Assembly (NCBI RefSeq): GCF_010993735.1
Contig: NZ_WQNI01000001.1
Span: 310,001-374,000, forward strand
Direction: 5' to 3'
Length of the DNA: 64,000 bases
DNA from: Chelativorans alearensis
GTDB taxonomy: Bacteria > Pseudomonadota > Alphaproteobacteria > Rhizobiales > Rhizobiaceae
Part shown: positions 1 to 9,616 of the stretch, piece after piece
Position numbering within the stretch: the stretch's first letter is position 1
Layout: each line of letters starts with the position of its first letter
Program-made: the position numbers and the translations under genes
The notes under the pieces: model-generated
Told to the model about the DNA's origin: nothing
What the model saw: the letters and a program-made list of their open reading frames with translations, nothing else
The model's database searches: none

Positions 1-263
1 AGCCGCTACGCCTCTTGCCGAAGGGCAAGAAGCGCGTGCTGCCGGGCTTCATCACCACCAAGGTACCCGACCTCGAGCCTCTCGACGACTTGAGGCGCAA
101 GTTCGACCAGGCAGGCAAATATGCCGATCTCGACCAGCTTGGCATCGCCCCGCAATGCGGCTTCGCCTCGACGGAGGAAGGCAATCTCATCACCGAGGAC
201 GACCAGAAGCGCAAGCTGGAGCTGGTGGTGAAGACTGCGGAGGCGATCTGGGGAGAGGTGTGA
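1..263 (+). CDS. MetE-like cobalamin-independent methionine synthase family protein, C-terminal fragment
   Basis: The frame is open from the left edge to a TGA at 261-263, so only about 86 C-terminal residues are present. They match the end of the UROD/MetE-like barrel: a TTKVPDLEPLDDL stretch, then GIAPQCGFAS. The Cys there is the last zinc ligand that activates the thiol substrate in this family, and the helix after it (KRKLELVVKTAEAIW) is typical. Family members move a methyl group from a folate or other donor to a thiol. Many rhizobial copies are stand-alone C-terminal-domain proteins whose substrate is unknown. The start lies outside the window. A strong hairpin follows the stop. Family assignment is fairly secure; the exact reaction is not. 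Confidence 0.75.
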   Translation, partial: PLRLLPKGKKRVLPGFITTKVPDLEPLDDLRRKFDQAGKYADLDQLGIAPQCGFASTEEGNLITEDDQKRKLELVVKTAEAIWGEV

Positions 264-289
264 GCAGCACCCCTCCGCTGGCAAAGTGG

Positions 290-325
290 AAAAGCGCTCT
301 CATTCAGCCGAACGAGAGCGCTTTT
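290..325. terminator. bidirectional rho-independent terminator
   Basis: A perfect 12-bp inverted repeat, AAAAGCGCTCTC (290-301) and GAGAGCGCTTTT (314-325), surrounds a 12-nt loop. It lies between two convergent genes, with A/T runs on both sides, so it can end transcripts from either strand. Confidence 0.85.
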
Positions 326-354
326 ATAAGATTGAGGGTAAACCGGCGGCGTGC

Positions 355-1485
355 TTATTCGCTCGCGACGAGTTCCTCGTCCCTCGGCGGTTCCTCGCTT
401 TCCAGCACGGTACGGACCTCATCGATCTTGCCATGGGCATCGCCGACGCCGAGGAGATCCTTCGCCCAGTCCAGCATCTCCTGGTCGACGTAGTTCTCCG
501 CACCATACTGCTCGACGCGGTTCGGGTTGGCGCCGGCAAGCAGAGCTTCCTCGAGCGCCTCATCGGTGACCGCGCCTTCAAGCTCGGTCAGGTCCGTCTC
601 CAGCTCGATCGCTTCGGCTTCGGCCGCCTGGAAAGCCTCCAGCTCCTCGCTGGCGAGTGCCGTTTGCAGGTCTTGGCGTTCGGCTTCCAGTATGGCGATC
701 TCGTCGACGGTCAACCCCGTGGTGTCGATCGTCTGAAGAGCGTCCAGCCGGTCGTGCAGCTCTTCGACCGTAAGGTCGTCATAGCTGAAACCATCGTAAG
801 GCTCGATGCCGCCGACAAGCGCGGCGAAAGCCTCCGCGGCGGCGGCGAGCTCGATCTGAAGTGCGGCCAGATCCTCGGTGGCGATTTCGTACTCGGCTGA
901 AGCCAAGACGTAGTCCTGGATGGCGGCCATCTTCGGATCATTGGCGTTGAGATAGGCGTGGTAATTGCGGTTGAGCGAGTTGAGCCCGGCCAGCTTGGCA
1001 TGGAAATTCGACTCATGGTCCGGCCTCGGCTGCGGTACCGGGATCGGCTTGTGGGCAAGTACGCGGTTGCCCGCCGCTGGGCCATTGCCGCGCACCTTGC
1101 CTGTCGAACGGCTTTCACTTTTCGCCGTCTTGCGGCCGACGCCCAAGGCATTGCGCGCCGCACCGAACACACCGCCAACAAACTCTCCCAGATTCCGTGG
1201 CCCGCCGCTGCCCTGGCCTCCACGCTTCGTGGAGCGGTGTTCGATGCCGGCGGTCGAGCGCGCTTTGCCGCCAGATTTGTGGCCGTTGCCATTGCTTGCT
1301 TTGCTGCTCTTGCCGCCGGCATTTCCGCCACCTCCGCCATTGCCGCCGCCGTTCCCGTTGCCACCGTTCTTGGCATGAGCGTCGATCGAGAGCGCGGCGG
1401 GCGAAAAGCCGGTTCCGGACGTCATGACGGGCGTCAGCGAAAGGGCCGTTGCACAGCCGGCGATGAGGAGTATGCGGGAAATCAT
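355..1485 (-). CDS. secreted Gly/Asn-rich hypothetical protein with acidic helical C-terminal half
   Basis: I do not recognise a family. The 376-residue product has a Sec-type signal peptide (MISRILLIAGCATALSL, cleavage probably near SIDAHA, about residue 37). A low-complexity basic Gly/Asn/Ser/Lys-rich stretch follows at about residues 38-115. From about residue 165 the protein is alanine- and glutamate-rich and predicted helical, possibly coiled coil (LAALQIELAAAAEAF, EAERQDLQTALASEELEAF). The ATG has a strong Shine-Dalgarno (GGGAGAGG). It stands alone, convergent with the MetE-like gene. A surface or periplasmic structural role is possible but unsupported. Confidence 0.7.
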   Translation of the reverse strand: MISRILLIAGCATALSLTPVMTSGTGFSPAALSIDAHAKNGGNGNGGGNGGGGGNAGGKSSKASNGNGHKSGGKARSTAGIEHRSTKRGGQGSGGPRNLGEFVGGVFGAARNALGVGRKTAKSESRSTGKVRGNGPAAGNRVLAHKPIPVPQPRPDHESNFHAKLAGLNSLNRNYHAYLNANDPKMAAIQDYVLASAEYEIATEDLAALQIELAAAAEAFAALVGGIEPYDGFSYDDLTVEELHDRLDALQTIDTTGLTVDEIAILEAERQDLQTALASEELEAFQAAEAEAIELETDLTELEGAVTDEALEEALLAGANPNRVEQYGAENYVDQEMLDWAKDLLGVGDAHGKIDEVRTVLESEEPPRDEELVASE

Positions 1486-1641
1486 GATGCCTCTCCCTTG
1501 AATCGTTTTTCTTCTACTTCTTCGAGGGATCGTACCCGCGATCAGGTAACCGCCGAAATAACAAATTGTTCTGAATGCGTTTCAAAAGCCGACTTCAGGT
1601 GCGGCGAGTTTGGCAGCGACGTACGCGCGGGCGTGCCTGTC

Positions 1642-1977
1642 CTACGAAGGCTGGATCGACGTGACGTTTCCCTCGCCATCGATGATGCAGCTCATCCTGC
1701 TGCCGGCGGCATCGAGTTCGACCTGGTAGTTGCCGGCGTCAAGCTGTTGCGAACTGACCGGGAGCACCCTGGCACCCTCTACCCCCACGGAGTTCGCCGC
1801 GGCACTCGCACACAAAAGCTGTAAGTCGGCGGGTGCCGTCTGATGACTGGACCGGGCCATCTCCTGTGGCGCGGGTTCGGGGCTCGAAGCACACCCGGCA
1901 AGCAGTATCAGGCTTGCCATGAAGACTCCGGTGGCGGACACACCTGGGCCCCTGAACTGAAGCGGCGACATCAGCAT
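1642..1977 (-). CDS. small putative lipoprotein
   Basis: A 111-residue product with a hydrophobic N-terminus and a lipobox, LLAGC, with Cys at about residue 29. This predicts export, lipid attachment and placement in the outer or inner membrane. The mature part is about 80 residues and ends with a short beta-rich segment (YQVELDAAGSRMSCIIDGEGNVTSI) resembling small PepSY-like or inhibitor-like folds, but no family is certain. The start at 1977 is chosen because a strong GGAGAGGGG ribosome-binding site precedes it; a downstream in-frame ATG (MASLILLAGC) would also give a lipoprotein. It lies between the secreted hypothetical gene and the transpeptidase gene on the same strand. Confidence 0.6.
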   Translation of the reverse strand: MLMSPLQFRGPGVSATGVFMASLILLAGCASSPEPAPQEMARSSHQTAPADLQLLCASAAANSVGVEGARVLPVSSQQLDAGNYQVELDAAGSRMSCIIDGEGNVTSIQPS

Positions 1978-2022
1978 TGTTTCCCCTCTCCAATATGACG
2001 TCCCCTTCGAACGTCCTTGTTC

Positions 2023-2739
2023 TCAAACACCCTTGTAGAGCGCTGCGCCTTGCATCAGCACAATCACTTTGGCCCCCACCGCAATGCGGGAATGCAGGTC
2101 GATAACGTCGTCGTTGTTCATGCGGATACAGCCCGACGATACATCAAGCCCGATCGTCCAAGGCTCGGGTGTACCGTGGATGCGGTAGATTGTATCCTGG
2201 TCGCCTTCATAAAGATAAAGCGCCCGCGCACCGAGAGGATTGTCCGGACCGCCGGGCATGCCGGCCGCCCATTGCCGGGCATTGGGATCACGCTCGACCA
2301 TCTCCGCCGGCGGTGTCCAGGTCGGCCACTCCGCCGTCCGCCCTACCCTGACTATACCGGCCCATCCGAATCCCTCCCGCCCGACGCCGATGCCGTAGCG
2401 GATCGCTTGGTGATTGGGCTGAACCAGATAGAGGAAATGCTGGTTGCCGTCGATGATGATCGTGCCCGGTTCCTCCGCGGTGCGGAACTTGACGACCTGA
2501 CGGCGAAAGGCTTCCGGCGGCTGCTTGTTGCGGGCGAAATATCTCGTCGCCGTCTGCCGGTCATATTTCACCCATTTGCGGGTTTGCGGATCGAATATCT
2601 GCGTTTCGGCATGGGTGGGCGTGGTTCCAAGACCGAAGGCCACCAGAAGCACGGCCGCGAAGATCCGACGATGCAAATGGGCGTTGCGCGTAACGGGGGA
2701 AGCCGCGGAGCGTTTTTCCATCGCCTTCTTCCCTGTCAT
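2023..2739 (-). CDS. L,D-transpeptidase (YkuD domain)
   Basis: A 238-residue periplasmic enzyme expected to form 3-3 peptidoglycan cross-links or attach proteins to peptidoglycan. After a basic N-terminus and signal segment (FAAVLLVAFGLGTTPTHA, about residues 27-45), the YkuD domain shows HFLYLVQPNHQAIRYGIGVGREGF and ends with the catalytic block YRIHGT ... SSGCIRMNNDDVIDL. The Cys is the nucleophile and the His its partner. ATG at 2739 overlaps the TGA of the upstream binding-protein gene (ATGA), so the two are translationally coupled. Longer in-frame starts would run back through that gene and are rejected. The family is certain; the link with a betaine-type binding protein is unusual. Confidence 0.9.
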   Translation of the reverse strand: MTGKKAMEKRSAASPVTRNAHLHRRIFAAVLLVAFGLGTTPTHAETQIFDPQTRKWVKYDRQTATRYFARNKQPPEAFRRQVVKFRTAEEPGTIIIDGNQHFLYLVQPNHQAIRYGIGVGREGFGWAGIVRVGRTAEWPTWTPPAEMVERDPNARQWAAGMPGGPDNPLGARALYLYEGDQDTIYRIHGTPEPWTIGLDVSSGCIRMNNDDVIDLHSRIAVGAKVIVLMQGAALYKGV

Positions 2740-3695
2740 GGCTTCACCCATTCTTCGACGCGCGCCCCATTGTCGGCGACCCATTTCTTCGCATAGTCGT
2801 GCGGATCCTGGCGCTCGACCTGGAGCGCATAGGTCATGGCGTTCACCTCCGCCGACCTGAAATTGACCTTTTCCAAGAATGCCGCCACATCCGGGTGTTC
2901 TTCGCCGAACTTCGTCGAATAGGCGATGTGGAAATGCGAGATGCCCCAGGCCACGGACGCGCTTGACTTGGAGATCCAAAGCGGGTCATCCGCGGGCGCG
3001 ATTTTCCATTTCGACCGGTCGTGCGCCGGCTCCGTGAGCCGGACGATGTCATGGAGCTTGAAAACGTGGTGCGGCGCATAGCACGCAAAAACCATGGGCT
3101 GCCCGGTCGCCACGGCTGCATCGACCGCGGCCATCCCCACGTCCTCTTCGGCCTCGACGAGTGTCAGGGTCTCTGCATAGCCGTAGCTGTTGGCCCTGAC
3201 CCGCTCGATGCCTGTCGAAGACCATGTCGACGCGCCGATCCACATCTCGCCTCGCCCGTCGCCATCCGTGTCGAGCGCGGCCGCCTTTTCCGGGTCGCTA
3301 AGATCCGCCACATCCTTGATGCCAAGCTCGGTGGCGGCTTCCGGGGTCGCGCAAAGACCCTGCCATGCCGGCACACCGACCAGGCTGACGATCACGCTTC
3401 CCTTGTCGCTCTCATATTTCCTGATCAAGTCATCAAGATTGGGACGCCAGACCTCGGGATGAATGTCCACTTCGCCAGAATCCAGCCCGCCGAATGCCGA
3501 CAGCGTGCCCATCGCGCGGACCTCGGCATCAAGTCCAAACTTCTCTGCGATACTGACCTTGAGGATATTGGCCGTTGCCTGGCCGGACGGCCAGTTGGGC
3601 ATTGCGATCACCAGATCCGCCGCCCGTGCTGAAGCAAGTGTTGTGATCACCGCCGCAGCGGTCAAGACTGTTCGGGCGATGCCGCATAACTGCAT
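2736..3695 (-). CDS. glycine betaine/proline-type ABC transporter substrate-binding protein (OpuAC/ProX family)
   Basis: A 319-residue periplasmic binding protein with a signal peptide cleaved near ASARA-ADL (about residue 26). The fold matches OpuAC/ProX: LVIAMPNWPSGQATANILK at the start, GEVDIHPEVWRPNLDDL, then GASTWSSTGIERVRAN and VFACYAPHHVFKLHDIVRL. Aromatic residues likely to cage a quaternary amine are present (Trp in NWPSG, Trp in PEVWRP, Tyr/His in CYAPHH). No permease or ATPase gene adjoins it; the next gene is an L,D-transpeptidase joined by a 4-bp overlap. Two GTATAC motifs lie 45-70 bp upstream of the ATG. The ligand is probably a methylated amine such as betaine or choline, but this is inferred. 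Confidence 0.8.
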   Translation of the reverse strand: MQLCGIARTVLTAAAVITTLASARAADLVIAMPNWPSGQATANILKVSIAEKFGLDAEVRAMGTLSAFGGLDSGEVDIHPEVWRPNLDDLIRKYESDKGSVIVSLVGVPAWQGLCATPEAATELGIKDVADLSDPEKAAALDTDGDGRGEMWIGASTWSSTGIERVRANSYGYAETLTLVEAEEDVGMAAVDAAVATGQPMVFACYAPHHVFKLHDIVRLTEPAHDRSKWKIAPADDPLWISKSSASVAWGISHFHIAYSTKFGEEHPDVAAFLEKVNFRSAEVNAMTYALQVERQDPHDYAKKWVADNGARVEEWVKP

Positions 3696-3739
3696 CTGTT
3701 GTCCCCTCTGGCATTTTCGCCACCTAGATAATCATAGTC

Positions 3740-3767
3740 TGTATACAAAAGCATAACCCGTATACAA
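3740..3767 (-). promoter_or_regulatory. paired GTATAC operator half-sites, likely for the neighbouring GntR/FCD protein
   Basis: Two copies of GTATACAAAA start at 3741 and 3760, 19 bp apart (about two helical turns), 45-72 bp upstream of the binding-protein ATG. The same TGTATACA/GTATAC core lies upstream of the GntR gene (4951-4958) and the MetF-like gene (7399-7404), which suggests one regulon. Confidence 0.55.
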
Positions 3768-3905
3768 AATGAAGTCATTTCATCCTGCCGCGAGCTCACT
3801 ACGGCGCGTTTGGAGCGCGCCTCGCTCTCAGCCTCCTCCGGGCACCCAAGCTCGTGGCAACCGTAAGGGGAAATGCCGGCTGTGAACACGTTGTCTTACT
3901 GGCAG

Positions 3906-3932
3906 AAAAAAGCCGGGCACAGCGGCCCGGCC
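3906..3932 (-). terminator. rho-independent terminator
   Basis: Read on the minus strand, a GC-rich stem (GCCGGGC paired with GCCCGGC around a short loop) is followed by six T. It lies about 225 bp beyond the GntR stop and upstream of the binding-protein promoter, separating the two units. The rest of 3768-4155 holds no gene that I can support. Confidence 0.75.
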
Positions 3933-4155
3933 AAGATGAAGGTCAGAAAACCTCCAGAGGGGAACCATCAGCGAAATGGGAGGAGAACGCTGATGCATAT
4001 TCGAGATAGGTAGGCAACTCGCGTGCTGCATGGAGCCATGCCGTTGCATCGATTGGACCAGTCGGAACAGCGCAACCGCCGATTTCGCGCCGCCCCCACT
4101 TCAATTTCTCAGCGTCTTCTTTCCTCGTCTCTCGCCCGCGCGGGGCTCTTGCAAA

Positions 4156-4899
4156 TCAAGCCGAAACCAGCGCCAGCCCCGGCACACGGGGGATCAGGCT
4201 TCGGTCCTCGTCCAGCACGAACTCCATGTTCTGGCGCGCCAGCCGCGCGTGCTCGCGCGCCAGCGCCTCCGCGCGCCCACCTTCGCGCATCTCGATGGCT
4301 GAGACGATCTCCCGATGCTGGCGCTGGGCGTGCACCAAGGAAAGGCGGAAGGCGAGCACATCCTCCTGCTTTTCCAGGAAGGCGCTGGGCGAGGCGAAGG
4401 GAAGGTGCGCGGCCCGCTCCACCTCGCGCCGCATCATTTCGCTTCCCGGAAGCGTTGCCAGCATGGCGTGGAACTCGGCGTTGAGCTCCACATACTGGTC
4501 GAACAGCATGTCCTCCGGGCGGCCGCGAAAGGTCTTGTCGAGCTCGGACACAAGCTGCTTGATGGCCTTCATCCGAGCTGGCGGGACGCCGCGCTCGGCG
4601 GCAAGCCGCGCGGCCGTGCCTTCCAGAACGCCGCGCAGCTCGATGGCGTCGAAGACGTCGGCCATGGTGAAGCTGCGGGCCGCGTAGCCGCCGGAGGGGA
4701 TTTGCTCCAGGAGCCCCTCTTGCTCAAGGCGCGCAAGGGCGGCGCGCAGCGGCGTTCGCGAGATGCCGAGCCGCTCGGCAAGAACCGCCTCCGACAGCCG
4801 CTCGCCCGGCGGCACCGCACCGCCCAGCACGAGCTCGCGCACGCCGAGCAGCGCCTTGAAGGTCTGGCTGTCCCGCTTCTTGTCCGCCGTGCGTCTCAT
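4156..4899 (-). CDS. GntR family transcriptional regulator, FCD subfamily
   Basis: A 247-residue regulator. The N-terminal winged helix (about residues 10-75) shows GGAVPPGERLSEAVLAERLGISRTPLRAAL and an LEQEGLLEQIPSGGYAARSF wing. The C-terminal FCD ligand-binding domain shows DAIELRGVLEGTAARLAAER, FHAMLATLPGS and HREIVSAIEMREG, with the Asp/His residues that bind a metal in this fold. A TTG start at 4959 would overlap the TGTATACA motif, so ATG at 4899 is preferred. The motif then sits 52-59 bp upstream, suggesting autoregulation. It precedes the demethylase/MetF-like pair, which it probably represses until a methylated substrate or product binds. The inducer is unknown. Confidence 0.88.
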   Translation of the reverse strand: MRRTADKKRDSQTFKALLGVRELVLGGAVPPGERLSEAVLAERLGISRTPLRAALARLEQEGLLEQIPSGGYAARSFTMADVFDAIELRGVLEGTAARLAAERGVPPARMKAIKQLVSELDKTFRGRPEDMLFDQYVELNAEFHAMLATLPGSEMMRREVERAAHLPFASPSAFLEKQEDVLAFRLSLVHAQRQHREIVSAIEMREGGRAEALAREHARLARQNMEFVLDEDRSLIPRVPGLALVSA

Positions 4900-4950
4900 C
4901 GCCCTCGCCCTGATCTTCGCAGCTTGTTCGGTGGGCCCAAGAATACCTTC

Positions 4951-4958
4951 TGTATACA
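4951..4958 (-). promoter_or_regulatory. TGTATACA operator upstream of the GntR gene
   Basis: The perfect palindrome TGTATACA fits the usual FCD-type operator shape (TnGT..ACnA). It lies 52-59 bp upstream of the regulator ATG, the same distance range as the equivalent sites at 3740-3767 and 7399-7404. Confidence 0.55.
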
Positions 4959-5019
4959 ACGGCTTGTCAAGCGTATTCCCTCCCCTGGGGCTAGACGCTC
5001 TCCAGGGGAGGGAAATGGG

Positions 5020-7349
<2,330 letters not shown>

Positions 7350-7735
7350 CAATCGCTCCTCATCTGCAAGACATGTCGGGTACCGATGCATCCTAGCGGT
7401 ATACAATCTGCATTTCTTCCCAGGCCCTGTCAATCGTGCTTAGAACTCGAAAACAGAGTTGACCACTCCGTCCACAAGTGCGTCCTAAAGCACCTCTAGT
7501 GCCAAATTTCCTTTGTAACTATGACTTCTGGAGTGGAGCGCGCTTGAAAAATATGCCAACGCGGAAACGCTTCACACCGCGCCGAAGTTCCAGACCTCGC
7601 ACACGATCGCTTCACCGGCCGATTTTCAGTATACCGGATGATCGATTCTGCTTATCTCTGGAATATCCGTTACGGATCAATGCTCTAGAGTGTCTTCGGA
7701 CCGCAAGTAGCGGGGCGCATCCATCGCCCCTCCCC
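7350..7735. other. intergenic region, 386 bp, lower GC
   Basis: No supported gene. It holds the promoter and operator of the MetF-like operon at its left end (GTATAC at 7399) and a second GTATAC at 7629. The 7440-7690 part is clearly more A/T-rich than its surroundings and has no convincing ribosome-binding site. A long plus-strand open frame here is a shadow of the amidohydrolase gene. Confidence 0.5.
7398..7406 (-). promoter_or_regulatory. GTATACAA operator upstream of the MetF-like/LigM-like operon
   Basis: GGTATACAA lies 50-55 bp upstream of the MetF-like ATG. It repeats the core found at the GntR gene and at the betaine-type binding-protein gene. A further GTATAC is at 7629-7634, farther upstream in the same gap. 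Confidence 0.5.
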
Positions 7736-8752
7736 TCAGATGGTCAATCCAAGAAGCTCGACGGCATTGTCCTGGTAGAGTTTCCTGCGTGTCGCCTCGG
7801 ACACGTCGAGCGTGTCCAGGATGCCGATCGTTTCGCGGATATACATCGGCCCGCCCTCGGGATCGAAAGGCGCATCGGAGGCGAAGAGCACGTGATCCTC
7901 TCCGAAAAACGCGATCGCGTGCTCGATGGCCTTGCGCGAGCCGAAAGACGCCGTGTCGGCGTAGAAGGCCTTGAAATAGTCGAGATGCGGCCGCTTCAGC
8001 GCCTTCAAGGCGGCAGCAAGATCGCGGTCGGTGGTGCGCTTGCCCATCTGGTCCCAGCCGGGGCCGACGCGCCCCTCGAAGAAGGGCACCATGCCGCCGG
8101 CGTGATGGGTAATGACCTTGAGGCCGGGATATCTGTCGAAGATGCCGGAGAAGACGAGACGCGCCATGGCGGCGGACGTCTCGTAGGGCCAACCGAAGGT
8201 CCACCAGATCTCATATTCGGAACGGCTCTCAGACTGATAGTCGGGGAAGCTCTCGCCCCGCGCGGGGTGCATCCACACGGGCTTCCCGGTCGAGGCCATA
8301 TAGTCGAAGAAGGGCTCGAACTCGGGCAGGTCGAGCGGCTTTCCGGCGATGTTGGTGAATATCTGCATGCCGACCGCGCCGAGCGTCTCGACGGCGCGTC
8401 TCGATTCTTCAACCAGTGCGTCGGGATTGTTCATCGGCGCCGTGCCGATGAAGGCGGGGAACCTCTCCGGATATCGTTCGCAAAGCTCGGCCATGGAGTC
8501 GGAGCCGATGCGGGAAAGCTCCAGCGCCTTTTCCGGCCCGGCGATCTTCTCCAAGGGCGGCGAGGCGAGCGAGAGGACCTGGCGATAGTCCTCGCCGAAC
8601 ATGTCCATGACCTCGAAGCGCCGGTCGAGCTCCGTCATCATCGGCACCGCGCCCGAGCGCATGGTGATGTCGGTCATCTCGCCGACATGCGCGATCAGCG
8701 CCTCGAAGAAAGGTTTCGGCCAGATGTGGTTGAAAATGTCGATCTTCTTCAT
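7736..8752 (-). CDS. ACMSD-like amidohydrolase family protein (amidohydrolase 2)
   Basis: A 338-residue TIM-barrel protein related to aminocarboxymuconate-semialdehyde decarboxylase and other metal-dependent decarboxylases or hydrolases. Metal-site blocks: the start MKKIDIFNHIWP, WMHPAR (H162), VITHHAGG (H216/H217) and LFASDAPFDPEGG (D293). In the first motif the expected HxH is FNH, so one usual metal ligand is Phe7. ATG at 8752 follows GAGGACC; an upstream in-frame start would overlap the operator. A palindrome matching the one before the TRAP importer lies 63-79 bp upstream, so it probably belongs to the same IclR regulon and acts on the imported acid or its product. Substrate unknown. Confidence 0.82.
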   Translation of the reverse strand: MKKIDIFNHIWPKPFFEALIAHVGEMTDITMRSGAVPMMTELDRRFEVMDMFGEDYRQVLSLASPPLEKIAGPEKALELSRIGSDSMAELCERYPERFPAFIGTAPMNNPDALVEESRRAVETLGAVGMQIFTNIAGKPLDLPEFEPFFDYMASTGKPVWMHPARGESFPDYQSESRSEYEIWWTFGWPYETSAAMARLVFSGIFDRYPGLKVITHHAGGMVPFFEGRVGPGWDQMGKRTTDRDLAAALKALKRPHLDYFKAFYADTASFGSRKAIEHAIAFFGEDHVLFASDAPFDPEGGPMYIRETIGILDTLDVSEATRRKLYQDNAVELLGLTI

Positions 8753-8814
8753 GGGTCCTCGCTCGCCGGTTGCCGGGGCAAGGATGCGTGGCGAACCATG
8801 TGAAGTCAACAATC

Positions 8815-8831
8815 ATCTCACTAAATGAGAT
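8815..8831 (-). promoter_or_regulatory. ATCTCA-N5-TGAGAT palindrome, candidate IclR operator
   Basis: A perfect 6-bp inverted repeat with a 5-bp spacer (ATCTCA CTAAA TGAGAT) lies 63-79 bp upstream of the amidohydrolase ATG and directly after the IclR stop. The same arm and spacer lengths recur before the TAXI binding-protein gene (12538-12554). Confidence 0.6.
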
Positions 8832-8836
8832 AACTG

Positions 8837-9616
8837 TCAGCCAACCTTCCCATTCTCCCGCTCCAGCGACAGCGCCTCGCTGATCTCCCGGCCTGCCTGG
8901 CGCACATGGGCGCTGATCTCGTCGATGTCGTTGCCGTTGACGAGGTGGCCGGCAATCGTCACGCATACGCTGGCGACGGGGCTGCGGCCGGCATCGTAGA
9001 CCGGCGCGGCGATGCCGACCACGCCGGGCGTCACCTCGCCGAAGGCCACGGCGTAGCCGGCTCGCTTTACCCGCCGCAGGCTTTCGTAGACCTCTTCCAC
9101 CGTGTTGCCGAGACCGATGGAGCGCAGATCCTCCATGTGCCGCTCGATCATGGGGACAAGCTGGCGGCGCGGCAGGAAGGCCATCAGCGAGCGGGCGATG
9201 GCGCCGCGGCCGAGCGGCATGGGCCGGCCGCGCGGATAGCTGCTGCGCGGGTTGGCGACCGAGCGTTCCGAGGCCACGCACAGGATGCGGCCGCCATAGC
9301 GCCGCACAAGAAGTGCGGTGCAGGCGTATCTTTCCGTGAGATTCTTGAGATGCTTTTGGCCGTTGAGAATGAGTGCGTCGGACTTGCGCAGGAGGAAGTC
9401 CATCTCCACCACCTTGGGACCCAGCGTGAAGCCGGCATTGGCGGAGGAACTCAGAAGGCCGGCTTCCCGCAGCGTCTTGAGGTAGCGGTAGAGCGTCGGC
9501 CGGCTGTAGCCCAGCTTCTCCATCAGCTCCTCCGGCGTCCATTCCAGGCGATCCTCGGAGAACACTTCCAGGATGGCCAGGCCGCGCTTGAGACTGTTGC
9601 CCGCGTTTTCGGTCAA
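8837..9616 (-). CDS. IclR family transcriptional regulator
   Basis: A 259-residue regulator. The N-terminal winged helix is at about residues 8-70 (SLKRGLAILEVF, WTPEELMEKLGYSRPTLYRYLKTLREAGLL). The C-terminal IclR effector domain shows LGPKVVEMDFLL, RSSYPRGRPMPLGRGAIARSLMAFLP and GYAVAFGEVTPGVVGIAAPVYD. The start is TTG at 9616, overlapping the TGA of the TRAP permease gene (TTGA) with AAGG upstream, so it is the third gene of the importer operon. Two matched palindromes nearby, before the importer and before the amidohydrolase, are its likely targets. The effector is unknown, probably the imported organic acid. Confidence 0.9.
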   Translation of the reverse strand: MTENAGNSLKRGLAILEVFSEDRLEWTPEELMEKLGYSRPTLYRYLKTLREAGLLSSSANAGFTLGPKVVEMDFLLRKSDALILNGQKHLKNLTERYACTALLVRRYGGRILCVASERSVANPRSSYPRGRPMPLGRGAIARSLMAFLPRRQLVPMIERHMEDLRSIGLGNTVEEVYESLRRVKRAGYAVAFGEVTPGVVGIAAPVYDAGRSPVASVCVTIAGHLVNGNDIDEISAHVRQAGREISEALSLERENGKVG

